Positions 16,892 to 26,484 of a DNA stretch of 64,000 nt are shown piece by piece. The notes under the pieces were generated by a model. The model was given only the letters and a program-made list of their open reading frames with translations, did no database searches and was not told where the DNA came from. The translations under genes and the position numbers were made by a program. The DNA is from CABMKH01 sp040797625. GTDB lineage: Bacteria > Bacillota > Clostridia > Tissierellales > Tissierellaceae. Location: positions 1-64,000 of the forward strand of contig JBQHQH010000012.1 of NCBI GenBank assembly GCA_052067355.1. The letters run 5' to 3'. Within the stretch, counting starts at the first letter, position 1. Every line of letters starts with the position of its first letter.

Positions 16892-17431
16892 ATGAATATT
16901 GGGGAGAAAATTAGGAGATTGAGAATTAAAAACTCTTTGACTCAAGAAGAGCTTGCAGACAGATGTGAATTGACAAAAGGGTTTATTTCTCAGGTAGAGA
17001 GGGACTTGACTTCTCCTTCTATTGCTACTCTAGTAGATATTTTAGAAGGATTGGGGACTAATTTAAAGGATTTTTTTAATGAAAGTGTAAATGAAAAGAT
17101 TGTCTTTTCTAAAGAAGACATCTTTGAATCTGAAAATGAGGAATTAGGATATATTTTGAAGTGGATAATTCCAAATGCTCAAAAGAATATAATGGAACCA
17201 ATACTTATGGAACTAGAAGCAGGTGGAAAGACGAAAGAAGATTCGCCACATGAAGGAGAAGAGTTTGGATATGTAATAAACGGTAGTATTTATTTACATG
17301 TGGGGGAAGATAAATATAAGATAAGAAAAGATGAAAGCTTTTATTTTAGAGCTAATTCCAATCACTATATATCAAATGCAGGAAAGACAAAGGCTAGGGT
17401 CATATGGGTTAGTACACCACCTAGTTTTTAA
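16892..17431 (+). CDS. XRE-cupin transcriptional regulator of polyamine transport
   Basis: A two-domain regulator of about 180 residues. The N-terminal helix-turn-helix (residues 1-65) contains NSLTQEELADRCELTKGFIS. The C-terminal cupin (about 100-180) contains PHEGEEFGYVINGSIYLHVG, which could sense a small molecule. An upstream in-frame ATG at 16832 would add 20 residues, but it lies close to the expected transcription start and has no SD. I therefore use 16892, which has gagg about 9 nt upstream. It is the first gene of an operon with potABCD, an order seen in several Firmicutes, so it most likely responds to putrescine or spermidine. Confidence 0.85.
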   Translation: MNIGEKIRRLRIKNSLTQEELADRCELTKGFISQVERDLTSPSIATLVDILEGLGTNLKDFFNESVNEKIVFSKEDIFESENEELGYILKWIIPNAQKNIMEPILMELEAGGKTKEDSPHEGEEFGYVINGSIYLHVGEDKYKIRKDESFYFRANSNHYISNAGKTKARVIWVSTPPSF

Positions 17432-17451
17432 AATATAGAGGGGGGATTATA

Positions 17452-18492
17452 ATGAACATAATCGATTTAAAGAATATCACTAAGGAATACAATGGGGTTA
17501 CGGTTTTAGACAATATCAATTTATATATCAGAAAAAATGAATTTTTAACTCTACTTGGGCCTAGTGGGTGCGGGAAGACCACTACATTGAGGATTATCGG
17601 AGGATTTGAGCAACCAGCCAGTGGGAAAGTAATCTTTGAAGGAAAAGATATAACGACGGTTCCCCCTTATAAAAGACAGATAAATACTGTATTTCAAAAA
17701 TATGCATTGTTCCCGCATATGGATGTATTTGAGAATATCTCTTTTGGATTAAAGATCAAGAAATTACCTAAGAATGAGATAGATACTAAAGTAAAAGAGA
17801 TGTTGAGATTAGTCAATCTTGAAGGATTTGAGCATAGATCAATAGATTCTCTTAGTGGAGGGCAACAGCAGAGAATAGCCATAGCAAGGGCATTGGTAAA
17901 CGAACCACAGGTATTATTATTAGATGAACCTTTAGGAGCATTAGATTTAAAACTTAGGAAAGAAATGCAAATTGAACTAAAGGATATGCAAAAGAGAATT
18001 GGGATTACATTTATATATGTAACCCATGATCAAGAAGAAGCATTGACTATGTCCGATACAATAGTGGTAATGGACAAGGGGAAGATACAGCAAATTGGTA
18101 CCCCTGTAGATATATATAATGAACCTAAAAATGCTTTTGTAGCTAAATTTATAGGAGAAAGCAATATAATAGATGGAATCATGCATGATGATTTAATAGT
18201 CGAATTTTCCAATGTAGTATTTGATTGCGTAGATAGAGGATTTGGCAAGAAGGAAGATGTAGATGTAGTAATAAGACCTGAAGATGTTGAAATAATACCA
18301 ATAGAAAATGCTAAATTAAAGGGAGTAGTTGAATCTGTTACGTTTAAGGGCGTCCATTATGAGATGATAGTAAAGATAGACGGATTTAATTGGATGGTAC
18401 ATTCTACTATTATGAAAGAAGTAGGAACAGAAGTTGGAATAGATATCTTGCCAGAAAATATTCATATTATGAAGAAGGTGAGAGATAGATGA
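17452..18492 (+). CDS. potA: Spermidine/putrescine ABC transporter ATP-binding protein
   Basis: ATPase subunit of a polyamine importer. 346 residues. Walker A is GPSGCGKTT (about residues 37-45), the ABC signature LSGGQQQR is at about 136, and Walker B is VLLLDEPLGALD. After residue 240 comes a TOBE-type regulatory domain containing DVVIRPEDVEI. SD gaggggg is 7 nt before the ATG. The stop overlaps the start of potB by 4 bases, showing translational coupling. The identification rests on the operon (potB, potC, potD) as well as the sequence. Confidence 0.93.
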   Translation: MNIIDLKNITKEYNGVTVLDNINLYIRKNEFLTLLGPSGCGKTTTLRIIGGFEQPASGKVIFEGKDITTVPPYKRQINTVFQKYALFPHMDVFENISFGLKIKKLPKNEIDTKVKEMLRLVNLEGFEHRSIDSLSGGQQQRIAIARALVNEPQVLLLDEPLGALDLKLRKEMQIELKDMQKRIGITFIYVTHDQEEALTMSDTIVVMDKGKIQQIGTPVDIYNEPKNAFVAKFIGESNIIDGIMHDDLIVEFSNVVFDCVDRGFGKKEDVDVVIRPEDVEIIPIENAKLKGVVESVTFKGVHYEMIVKIDGFNWMVHSTIMKEVGTEVGIDILPENIHIMKKVRDR

Positions 18493-19331
18493 AGACAGAC
18501 TCCAAGAGAATAGCATATCCCTATTTAGTATGGATGCTGATATTCACTGTTGTTCCACTATTATTGGTCTTGTATTTTGCATTTACTGTAGGAGATATTC
18601 AAGATTTTAGTGAGTTTCAATTTAGTTTTGAAAATTTTAAAAGGTTTTTTACACCTATTTATATCAAGGTATTATTGAGATCAGTAAATTTAGCACTTAT
18701 ATCTACGATTATATGCTTGCTATTAGGATATCCTATGGCATATATAATCTCCAAAGAAAAACCAAAGAAAAGAAATATCATGATATTGATGTTTGTAATA
18801 CCTATGTGGATGAATTTTTTATTGAGGACATATGCTTGGCTTACTTTATTAGGAAAAAATGGGCTTATAAATCATATTATAACTAAATTAGGATTTCAGC
18901 CTTTGAATCTTATATACAATGATTTAGCTGTATTATTGGGAATGGTATACAATTTTCTGCCATTTATGGTATTACCTATTTTTTCCGTATTGACTAAGAT
19001 GGATCGAGGACTTATAGAAGCAGCGGAAGACTTGGGGGCAAATAAGATCACTGTCTTTAGAAAGGTTATATTTCCTTTGAGCTTGCCAGGAGTGATTACT
19101 GGAATCACTATGGTGTTTATTCCAGCAGTAAGTACATTTGTAATATCAAGTTTATTAGGTGGAAACAAGACAAATCTTATAGGAAATTTAGTAGAGCAAC
19201 AGTTTAGATATACTGGAGATTGGCATTTTGGCTCCTCCATGTCTATTATATTGATGGTGTTTATCCTCATAACTATGGCTATTACATCAAAATTTGATAA
19301 AGAGAAGGAAGGGGGAGGAGGATTATGGTAA
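18489..19331 (+). CDS. potB: Spermidine/putrescine ABC transporter permease B
   Basis: Integral membrane subunit, 280 residues with about six hydrophobic helices. The permease EAA-type loop reads EAAEDLGANKITVFRKVIFPLSLPG (start near residue 177); it docks on PotA. The first helix is near residues 9-30. It overlaps potA by 4 bases and potC by 7 bases, so stoichiometric coupled translation is likely. Confidence 0.92.
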   Translation: MKTDSKRIAYPYLVWMLIFTVVPLLLVLYFAFTVGDIQDFSEFQFSFENFKRFFTPIYIKVLLRSVNLALISTIICLLLGYPMAYIISKEKPKKRNIMILMFVIPMWMNFLLRTYAWLTLLGKNGLINHIITKLGFQPLNLIYNDLAVLLGMVYNFLPFMVLPIFSVLTKMDRGLIEAAEDLGANKITVFRKVIFPLSLPGVITGITMVFIPAVSTFVISSLLGGNKTNLIGNLVEQQFRYTGDWHFGSSMSIILMVFILITMAITSKFDKEKEGGGGLW

Positions 19332-20110
19332 ATAAGTTTATAAAAAGATTATATACATTTTTAATATTCTTGTTTTTATATGCACCTATTATAGTCCTCA
19401 TAGCATTTTCCTTTAATAATTCAAAATCAAGAGGTGTATGGGGAGGATTTACACTTAAATGGTATGTTGAGCTATTTAAAGATGTAGAGATACTGAGAGC
19501 TCTATACAATACTATATTGATAGCAGTATTGTCTTCCATAATATCTACTATTATAGGGACTTTTGCTGCACTAGGGATATATAATATGAGAGGATTTAGT
19601 AAATCTGTGGTTCTCAATTTAAACTATTTACCAGTACTAAATCCAGATATAGTTACGGCAGTTTCTCTAATGGTATTATTCAAATTTTTGAGATTAGAGT
19701 TAGGGCTTACGACTATGCTCCTATCACATATTAGCTTTAGTATACCTTATGTCATATTGTCAATATTACCTAAATTAAAACAGATGAATAAGCATCTTGC
19801 AGAGGCTGCTATGGATTTAGGAGCAACACCTTTTTATGCTTTGAGAAAGGTAATAATACCTGAGATAATGCCAGGAATCATTACTGGTGCATTAATGGCG
19901 TTTACATTGTCTATAGATGATTTCGTAATCAGCTTTTTTAATACTGGACATGGGGTTACAAACTTGAGTATTACAATCTTTTCCATGGCAAGGCGTGGAA
20001 TTAAACCAGTAATAAATGCATTGTCTACATTGATGTTTGTAAGTCTATTGGTATTATTACTCATTATAAATAAAAGGACAGATAATAATATGCAAGAGGG
20101 AGGTTTTTAA
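19325..20110 (+). CDS. potC: Spermidine/putrescine ABC transporter permease C
   Basis: Second permease, 261 residues. Hydrophobic helices begin at about residue 10. The EAA-type loop AEAAMDLGATPFYALRKVII (near residue 158) contacts the ATPase, and the family segment FTLSIDDFVISFFN follows. SD gggggagg lies at the end of potB. The next gene, potD, starts 2 nt after the stop. Confidence 0.92.
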   Translation: MVNKFIKRLYTFLIFLFLYAPIIVLIAFSFNNSKSRGVWGGFTLKWYVELFKDVEILRALYNTILIAVLSSIISTIIGTFAALGIYNMRGFSKSVVLNLNYLPVLNPDIVTAVSLMVLFKFLRLELGLTTMLLSHISFSIPYVILSILPKLKQMNKHLAEAAMDLGATPFYALRKVIIPEIMPGIITGALMAFTLSIDDFVISFFNTGHGVTNLSITIFSMARRGIKPVINALSTLMFVSLLVLLLIINKRTDNNMQEGGF

Positions 20111-20112
20111 TT

Positions 20113-21156
20113 ATGAAGATTAGAAAGATGGGTATTTTAATAGTTGTTTTAATTTTGTTAGCTGCTGTGGCTTCAGGATGTGGAGAGAAAAAACCAAGTA
20201 TAAATGTTTACAACTGGGGAGACTACATTGATAGAGAAATTTTGAAAGATTTTGAAGAAGAATATGGAATTAAAGTAAAATATGATACATTTGCAACAAA
20301 TGAAGATCTATATATGAAGATAAAACAGGGAGGAAGTAGTTATGACGTAATATTTCCTTCTGACTATATGATAGAGAGAATGATAAGAGAAGATCTATTG
20401 ACTAAGATAGATAAAGAAAATATTCCGAATATCAAAAATATCGAAGATAGATTTTTAAATTTGGACTATGATCCAAGTAATGAATACTCCATACCTTATA
20501 TGTGGGGAACTGTAGGAATAATATATAATAAGACTATGGTATCAGAGCCTTTAGATAGTTGGGCAGATCTATGGGATGAAAAATACAAAGGTCAGATTGT
20601 CATGCTAGATAGTCAAAGGGACACTATGGCAGTTGCTTTGAAGAAATTAAACCATTCTCTGAATACTAGAAATATAGATGAGCTAGAAGCAGCAAAGGAA
20701 GAACTTATAAGACAAAAACCATTGGTAAGTGCATATCTTGGAGACGAAGTCAAAGATACAATGGTGGCGGGAGATGCTGCCATAGCTGTAGTATGGTCAG
20801 GAGATGCAGTTGAAATCATGAGGCAAAATCCTGACATAGAATATGTAATACCAAAAGAAGGAACAAATCTATGGTTTGATGCTATGGTTATTCCTAAAAG
20901 CACAACTAATAAAGAGGGGGCAGAAGCCTTTATAAATTATCTATCAAGACCAGAAGTAGCAGCTAAAAACGCAGAGTATATAGGATATTCTATCCCAATA
21001 CCAGAAGGAGTAAAGCTGTTGCCAGATAGAATAAAGAATAGCCCTGTATCCTATCCTACTGATGAAGAAATGGGAGAAACTGAAATATTTAAGGATCCCT
21101 TAGATATAATACAAGAATATGATAGAATTTGGACTGAAATAAAATCAGGACAATAG
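20113..21156 (+). CDS. potD: Polyamine-binding lipoprotein PotD
   Basis: Extracellular substrate-binding component, 347 residues. The lipoprotein signal peptide ends in the lipobox VASGC, so the mature protein would be lipid-anchored at Cys24. The PotD opening INVYNWGDYID follows directly. Other family features are FPSDYMIERM, which lines the binding site, the mid-protein YMWGTVGIIYN, and WFDAMVIPKS. Last gene of the potR-ABCD operon, followed by a strong terminator. Spermidine versus putrescine preference cannot be read with certainty. Confidence 0.92.
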   Translation: MKIRKMGILIVVLILLAAVASGCGEKKPSINVYNWGDYIDREILKDFEEEYGIKVKYDTFATNEDLYMKIKQGGSSYDVIFPSDYMIERMIREDLLTKIDKENIPNIKNIEDRFLNLDYDPSNEYSIPYMWGTVGIIYNKTMVSEPLDSWADLWDEKYKGQIVMLDSQRDTMAVALKKLNHSLNTRNIDELEAAKEELIRQKPLVSAYLGDEVKDTMVAGDAAIAVVWSGDAVEIMRQNPDIEYVIPKEGTNLWFDAMVIPKSTTNKEGAEAFINYLSRPEVAAKNAEYIGYSIPIPEGVKLLPDRIKNSPVSYPTDEEMGETEIFKDPLDIIQEYDRIWTEIKSGQ

Positions 21157-21161
21157 AGATG

Positions 21162-21211
21162 AAAAACTACTTTATTTTGGAAGATGATTTCCAGAATAAG
21201 GTAGTTTTTTT
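21162..21211 (+). terminator. Terminator of the polyamine operon
   Basis: Long stem from aaaaactactttattttgg (21162-21180) with ccagaataaggtagttttt (21191-21209), a 10-nt loop and a T-run. Six nt after the potD stop. Confidence 0.9.
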
Positions 21212-21471
21212 ATAGATAGGTTTTGTATTAATCAGAATAATGTGATATTGTTATAATTAGTTGTAGGCTTACAATATATTTAGAATACTTTGGAGTTTGT
21301 AAATAGTAATATATTAGATAAAATTGCATAAGGATTTCTAGTAAGAGAAATATGACTACGTCCACCATAGAATCTGATACAGAAACAAGTGTGTAATCAA
21401 AGGTACCATGGGTATAAATTAAAAAATAGTATCTGTATTTGACAATTTAAAGAAAGTTGTGGTGAAAAATA
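21212..21471. other. Intergenic region before the beta-CASP nuclease gene
   Basis: 260 bp of AT-rich sequence. I see no gene or recognisable RNA. A possible weak SD (aaagttgtgg) lies just before the next ATG. Confidence 0.5.
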
Positions 21472-23103
21472 ATGGATATTCAATTTTTAGGTGCAGCAAA
21501 GATGGTAACAGGTTCAAACTATTTAATTACTACGGACAGCTATAAGATTTTAATCGACTGCGGAATGTTTCAAGGGAATGAAGAAAAGGAAAAGATGAAT
21601 TTTATGGATTTTCCCTATGATGCAGAGGAGATAGATTATCTGATACTTACTCATGCACATATTGACCACAGTGGTAGGATACCTAAATTGATAAAGGATG
21701 GCTTTAGAGGTAAGATAATATGCACAAAACCTACAGCTGATCTATGTGAGATCATGCTTTTAGATAGTGCTAAAATTCAAGAAGCAGACACAGAGTGGGA
21801 GAATAAAAAGAGACTTAGAACAGGGCAGAAGTTTGTAGAGCCATTATATACCATAAAAGATGCAAAAGAGAGTTTAAAGTATTTTGATCCTTATTTTTAT
21901 AATCAGAGAATAAATCTAAATGAGGAGATATCCATTAGATTTAAAGATGCAGGACATGTATTGGGGTCAGCTATTGTAGAGATGTGGGTTTATAAAGGTA
22001 GAGAAGCAACTAAGATAGTCTTCTCAGGAGACTTAGGAATGCCAGGAAGACCTATTATCAAAGACTTAGAATTTATAGACGATGCTGACTATTTGATCAT
22101 AGAATCTACATATGGAAATACCAATCATGAACCCTTTAGAGATAGTACAGAAAAGTTAATAGATATAATCAATAGAACTGCAATGAGAGGTGGAAGTGTC
22201 ATCATACCCTCCTTTGCAGTGGGAAGAACTCAGGAGTTGATATATGAGTTAAATAAATATTATGAATATGATACTGATATAGAAGAATATATGAGAATTC
22301 CAATCTATATTGATAGTCCAATGGCTGTAGATGCCACACAGATATTTCAGAAGAATTCAAGTAGTTTTAATGAAGAGGCAAGAGAGCTAATTTTAAAGGG
22401 AGATAATCCCTTTACATTTAACAATCTAAGATATATAAAGACTCAAGAGGAATCCATATCACTAAATAAATCATCCTACCCAAAGGTGATTATCTCTTCC
22501 AGCGGTATGGCTACAGCAGGTAGAGTAAGACATCATCTAAAACACAATCTATGGAATCCAGATAATAGTTTAGTCTTTGTAGGATATCAGGCTCAAGGGA
22601 GTTTAGGGCGAATATTATTAGATGGAGCATCAAAAGTAAAACTTCTAGGTGAAGAGATAGATGTGCAGATTGAGATATATGATCTAGAAGGATTTTCAGG
22701 TCATGCAGATCAGAAAACTCTGCTGAACTGGATCAATAGATTTAAGATAAAGCCAAAGAAGATATTCGTAGTACATGGAGAAGAAGAACAGGCTGATACA
22801 TTGGCTAATTTAATTGAAGAGAAGTTTAATATAGAGACAATAGTGCCAAATATTGGAGATAAATTTAATATATCTAAAAATGAGATAGAATTAAAAAAAG
22901 GGATAAATATAGAGCCAGTACTATTACAACAGGATATAGAAAATGAACTTGAAAATGTATATAGACAATTTGGAGCCTTAGTAGGAAGATCTGGAATGTT
23001 ATATAAGGATGATATTATAGAGAAGAACTATGATCAGCTTAAAAATAAACTAATAGATTTACAACATGGATTAATGGATTTAAATATACTGTTAAGTAAA
23101 TAA
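21472..23103 (+). CDS. MBL-fold beta-CASP RNA-metabolising hydrolase
   Basis: A 543-residue zinc hydrolase of the CPSF/Ysh1-like bacterial group. Motif 2 is LTHAHIDHSGRIP (about residues 60-72). GHVLGS (about 165) and SGDLGMPG supply further ligands. EFIDDADYLIIESTYGN is the typical beta-CASP linker, ISSSGMATAGR the motif B/C region, and FSGHADQ holds the last histidine. These proteins are endo/exonucleases of RNA processing. This type lacks the RNase J C-terminal domain, so it is not RNase J itself. The C-terminal ~80 residues are helical and unrecognised. Stand-alone or co-transcribed with the lipoate ligase 20 nt downstream. Confidence 0.85.
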   Translation: MDIQFLGAAKMVTGSNYLITTDSYKILIDCGMFQGNEEKEKMNFMDFPYDAEEIDYLILTHAHIDHSGRIPKLIKDGFRGKIICTKPTADLCEIMLLDSAKIQEADTEWENKKRLRTGQKFVEPLYTIKDAKESLKYFDPYFYNQRINLNEEISIRFKDAGHVLGSAIVEMWVYKGREATKIVFSGDLGMPGRPIIKDLEFIDDADYLIIESTYGNTNHEPFRDSTEKLIDIINRTAMRGGSVIIPSFAVGRTQELIYELNKYYEYDTDIEEYMRIPIYIDSPMAVDATQIFQKNSSSFNEEARELILKGDNPFTFNNLRYIKTQEESISLNKSSYPKVIISSSGMATAGRVRHHLKHNLWNPDNSLVFVGYQAQGSLGRILLDGASKVKLLGEEIDVQIEIYDLEGFSGHADQKTLLNWINRFKIKPKKIFVVHGEEEQADTLANLIEEKFNIETIVPNIGDKFNISKNEIELKKGINIEPVLLQQDIENELENVYRQFGALVGRSGMLYKDDIIEKNYDQLKNKLIDLQHGLMDLNILLSK

Positions 23104-23123
23104 AATATAAGGTGGAGAATGAG

Positions 23124-24116
23124 ATGAAATATGTTGAAAATTATTCTAATGATCCCAAGTACAATTTAGCATTTGAAGAATATTGTTTTAAAAATCTATC
23201 AAGAGATGAAGACTATGTAATCCTATGGATAAATGGTCCAGCAATTATTGTAGGTAAAAATCAAAATACAGCTGAAGAAATCAATGGAAAATATGTAGAA
23301 GAAAATAATATTAAAGTTGTAAGGAGAGTAACTGGAGGTGGTGCTGTATACCATGATCTTGGGAATTTGAATTTTTCCATAATAACCAATTTAAATGGAA
23401 ATAGGGTAATAGATTTTAAAAAATATAATATACCTATTTTAAAAGCCTTAGAAAAACTTGGAGTAAATTGTGAATTATCTGGAAGAAATGACATAACCAT
23501 AGATGGAAAGAAGTTCTCAGGCATTGCACAATCTATTTGGAAAGATAGAGTCTTAAATCATGGGACTCTACTATTTGATACAAAACTAGATGTATTGTCA
23601 AAAGCACTGAATGTAAAGAAAGATAAGATAGAATCTAAAGGTATAAAGTCAGTAAAGAGTAGAGTTACAAATATAAAGCCATATATAAAAGAAGACATAG
23701 ATATGGAGGAATTTAGGAGTCTACTACTGAAATACATATTTGAAATGGAAGGATTTACACCTGAAAAATACGAATTAAGTGAAGAAGAAAAAACAAGTAT
23801 AGATAAATTATACAGAGAAAAATATTCTACATGGGAATGGAATTATGGAAAATCCCCTAAATTTAATTTAAAGAATTATAAGAGATTCTCTTTTGGAGCA
23901 ATAGATATTAGATTAGATGTAAAAGGTGGAATAATTCAAGACTGCAAAATATTTGGAGACTTTTTTGGTGCAGAAGATGTTAAAGATCTTGAAGATAAGC
24001 TTAAAGGAAAAAGATATGATAGAGGTAGCTTGTCTATAGAGTTGGAAGATGAAGACCTGATAAAATACTTTGGAAATATCACACTAGAGGAATTTATTGA
24101 CTTAATATTTGTTTGA
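23124..24116 (+). CDS. lplA: Lipoate-protein ligase
   Basis: Attaches lipoate to lipoyl domains or GcvH through lipoyl-AMP. About 330 residues. The start ATG at 23124 is set by SD aaggtggag 6 nt upstream, although the frame is open to a GTG at 23112. Key segments: NLAFEEYCF near residue 14, RRVTGGGAVYHDLGNLNFS (about 70-88), which is the lipoate-binding RRxTGGGxV motif, and the catalytic lysine region GRNDITIDGKKFSG with HGTLLF after it. The C-terminal ~90 residues form the small accessory domain found in LplA-type (two-domain) enzymes. No glycine cleavage or lipoyl-E2 gene is in the window. Confidence 0.92.
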   Translation: MKYVENYSNDPKYNLAFEEYCFKNLSRDEDYVILWINGPAIIVGKNQNTAEEINGKYVEENNIKVVRRVTGGGAVYHDLGNLNFSIITNLNGNRVIDFKKYNIPILKALEKLGVNCELSGRNDITIDGKKFSGIAQSIWKDRVLNHGTLLFDTKLDVLSKALNVKKDKIESKGIKSVKSRVTNIKPYIKEDIDMEEFRSLLLKYIFEMEGFTPEKYELSEEEKTSIDKLYREKYSTWEWNYGKSPKFNLKNYKRFSFGAIDIRLDVKGGIIQDCKIFGDFFGAEDVKDLEDKLKGKRYDRGSLSIELEDEDLIKYFGNITLEEFIDLIFV

Positions 24117-24578
24117 TAGCTTATATCCATTTGAATACAAGCAATATCAATCTACAATTCTCATTTCACAATTTATGATTATTAGAACCATAGTGTATCA
24201 ACATTTAAGAATTTAAATATAGATGATTTCGAGTACAGAAGGATGGATAAATTTAAAAGATAGACTATATTCAGCTTGTAAAAAAACTTATATCAGATGG
24301 AGTAAAAAATTCCATCTAATATAAGTTTTTATATAAATATTATGACAAAAATCTACATTTTATGCAAAGGTTTACACTTATAAAACAGCTTATAAAATTG
24401 TTTCTAAAAAAAATAAATTGCAACTTAATATATGTAAACTTGCAATTCATTTAAATCTTTTCTTAATTATCAGATAAATCAATCAGAATATGAAGGATAG
24501 GACAGAGGTGGATGTCAAAATGGCTTAAAATAGCACAGTGTAGAGAATAGAATTATAGAAAAAACCTTTTCAAAATGC
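24117..24578. other. Intergenic region before the glutamate fermentation operon
   Basis: About 460 bp without a supported gene. It contains the long hairpin repeat at 24281-24331 and leads into the glmS promoter. I looked for a cobalamin riboswitch, since the operon encodes a B12 enzyme, and saw no B12-box. Confidence 0.5.
24281..24331 (+). repeat. Dispersed repeat copy B, forming a 20-bp hairpin
   Basis: The repeat core tccatctaatataagttttt (24311-24330) is preceded by its inverted copy aaaaacttatatcagatgga (24282-24301) with one mismatch and a 9-nt loop. The flanking A and T tracts make it look like a terminator for lplA. It is the only copy of this repeat in the window that carries both arms. 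Confidence 0.7.
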
Positions 24579-24606
24579 TTGTTTTTATAAATAGATATGG
24601 TATTAT
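24579..24606 (+). promoter_or_regulatory. Probable promoter of the glm-cit operon
   Basis: TTGTTT at 24579-24584, a 16-nt spacer, TATTAT at 24601-24606. It lies 60 nt before the glmS start. It is the best candidate in the gap, though not consensus. Confidence 0.5.
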
Positions 24607-24665
24607 TAAAGAGAAGATAGGCAAATCTTAACACAAAATCAAAGTAATATTAAGGAGGTAAAAGA

Positions 24666-25076
24666 ATGGATAAGAAGACAGTTGTACTTGGAGTAATTGG
24701 TTCAGATTGCCATGCAGTAGGCAATAAGATTCTAGATTACTCTTTGTCAGATGCAGGGTTTAATGTTGTAAACATTGGTGTATTATCACCACAGGAGGAT
24801 TTTATCAATGCAGCAGTGGAGACAAATGCTGATGCTATACTTGTATCTTCACTTTACGGTCATGGGGAAATTGACTGTAGAGGAATGAGGGAAAAATGTG
24901 ATGAAGCAGGACTAAAAGATATATTATTATATGTAGGTGGAAATATAGTAGTAGGAAAGCAAAAATGGGAAGATGTTCACGCTAGATTTAAGGAAATGGG
25001 ATTTGATAGGGTGTATCCACCAGGAACATCTGTAGAGACATCTATACACGACTTAAGAGAAGACTTATACAAGTAG
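24666..25076 (+). CDS. glmS: Methylaspartate mutase, sigma (S) subunit
   Basis: Small B12-binding subunit of glutamate mutase, which with GlmE isomerises L-glutamate to (2S,3S)-3-methylaspartate. 136 residues, as expected. The cobalamin motif DxHxxG appears as GSDCHAVGNKI (about residues 12-22), where His supplies the lower cobalt ligand. ILVSSLYGHGE and GGNIVVGK give the rest of the nucleotide-tail pocket. SD aaggagg is 7 nt before the ATG. First gene of an eleven-gene run that degrades glutamate to acetate and pyruvate. Confidence 0.95.
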   Translation: MDKKTVVLGVIGSDCHAVGNKILDYSLSDAGFNVVNIGVLSPQEDFINAAVETNADAILVSSLYGHGEIDCRGMREKCDEAGLKDILLYVGGNIVVGKQKWEDVHARFKEMGFDRVYPPGTSVETSIHDLREDLYK

Positions 25077-25086
25077 AGGGGATAAT

Positions 25087-26484
25087 ATGGATTGCTATCT
25101 TTTTATTGACTTTGGAAGCACATATACGAAAGTAACACTTGTAGATATTCAGAAAGAAGAAATACTAGGTACAGGTAAGTCCTATACTACAGTAGAGACA
25201 GATGTGACTATAGGATATAACAATGCTTTAGACAAATTATTTTCTAAAGTCAAAAGAGAAGAAATTAATATCGTGAAAAAACTAGCTTGTTCCTCAGCAG
25301 CAGGCGGTCTAAAGATCATAGCTATTGGTCTAGTTCCCGAATTAACTGCTGAAGCTGCTAAAAGAGCAGCATTAGGAGCAGGAGCTAGGGTAATTAAGAC
25401 CTATAATCACAACTTAAACAACAGTGAACTTCTTGAAATAAAGAATTCAGATGCTGATATGATATTACTTGCAGGTGGAACTGATGGTGGAAACTTTGAG
25501 TGTATAGAACATAATGCTGGGATGATTGTAAAACACAATATTGAAATTCCTGTAGTTGTAGCGGGAAATAAAAGTTCTGTGGATAATATTGAGGAACTCT
25601 TTAATGGAAAAATAGAATATCATGTTACTGAAAATGTTATGCCAAATTTGAATAATATAAATGTAGATCCAGCTAGAGAAACCATAAGAAATATATTTAT
25701 GAAACAAATCGTAAATGCAAGAGGAATGGAACATGTAGAGGAGTCCATATCTGAAATCTTGATGCCTACACCAGCTTCAGTTTTAAGAGCTGCAAAGGTT
25801 TTATCTAGAGGAACTAAAGACGAAGTAGGGATTGGAGATTTAGCAGTTATTGATATAGGGGGTGCCACTACAGATATTCACTCCATAGGAGAGGGAGCAC
25901 CAAGTAAGCCGTCTGTCATACAGAGAGGGTTGGAAGAGCCTATAGCTAAGAGGACTGTAGAAGGAGATTTGGGAATGAGATATTCAGCGATCTCCGTGTT
26001 TGAAGCAGCAGGAACTAGAATGATAAAAAAATACTTAAATATTGAGGATTATAATTTAGAAGAAGAATTTAAAAATAGATATAACAATACATCTTTTATA
26101 CCTCAAAAAGAAAGGGATATAGCTTTTGATGAAGCAATGGCAAAGGTATGTGCCGATATTTCAATGAAGAGACATGCTGGAAGAGTAGAGCCTATTTATT
26201 CACCACTGGGAGCTATGTATTCCCAAATAGGTAAGGACTTAATGGAGTTGCCTTATATAATAGGGACAGGTGGAGTTATTGTAAATAGTAAAAATCCAGA
26301 TGGGATTTTAGAAGCTTCATTATTTACCATGGATGATCCAGATTCATTAAAGCCAAGACATCCTAAATTCTTAATAGATAGAGATTATATACTATCTGCC
26401 ATGGGACTTTTATCCATGGTAGATGAAAATATGGCAGTGAGAATGCTAAAAAAATATATAGTAAAGTGTGGAGGTAATGACTGA
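25087..26484 (+). CDS. glmL: GlmL, reactivation/chaperone protein of glutamate mutase
   Basis: An ASKHA-fold (MutL-type) ATPase that sits between the two mutase subunits in known operons. It is thought to exchange inactivated cobalamin or assemble the enzyme. 465 residues. It opens with FIDFGSTYTKVTLV (phosphate 1 loop). A second loop, VIDIGGATTDIHS, lies near residue 258, and ILLAGGTDGGNFE in the middle. Both are typical of the family. It starts 10 nt after glmS and its last base is the first base of glmE (ATGATGG arrangement), so translation is coupled. Confidence 0.93.
   Translation: MDCYLFIDFGSTYTKVTLVDIQKEEILGTGKSYTTVETDVTIGYNNALDKLFSKVKREEINIVKKLACSSAAGGLKIIAIGLVPELTAEAAKRAALGAGARVIKTYNHNLNNSELLEIKNSDADMILLAGGTDGGNFECIEHNAGMIVKHNIEIPVVVAGNKSSVDNIEELFNGKIEYHVTENVMPNLNNINVDPARETIRNIFMKQIVNARGMEHVEESISEILMPTPASVLRAAKVLSRGTKDEVGIGDLAVIDIGGATTDIHSIGEGAPSKPSVIQRGLEEPIAKRTVEGDLGMRYSAISVFEAAGTRMIKKYLNIEDYNLEEEFKNRYNNTSFIPQKERDIAFDEAMAKVCADISMKRHAGRVEPIYSPLGAMYSQIGKDLMELPYIIGTGGVIVNSKNPDGILEASLFTMDDPDSLKPRHPKFLIDRDYILSAMGLLSMVDENMAVRMLKKYIVKCGGND

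Noticed and set aside
24331..24665. Possible cobalamin riboswitch before the B12-dependent glutamate mutase genes
   Set aside because: No B12-box or matching conserved core could be found by eye.
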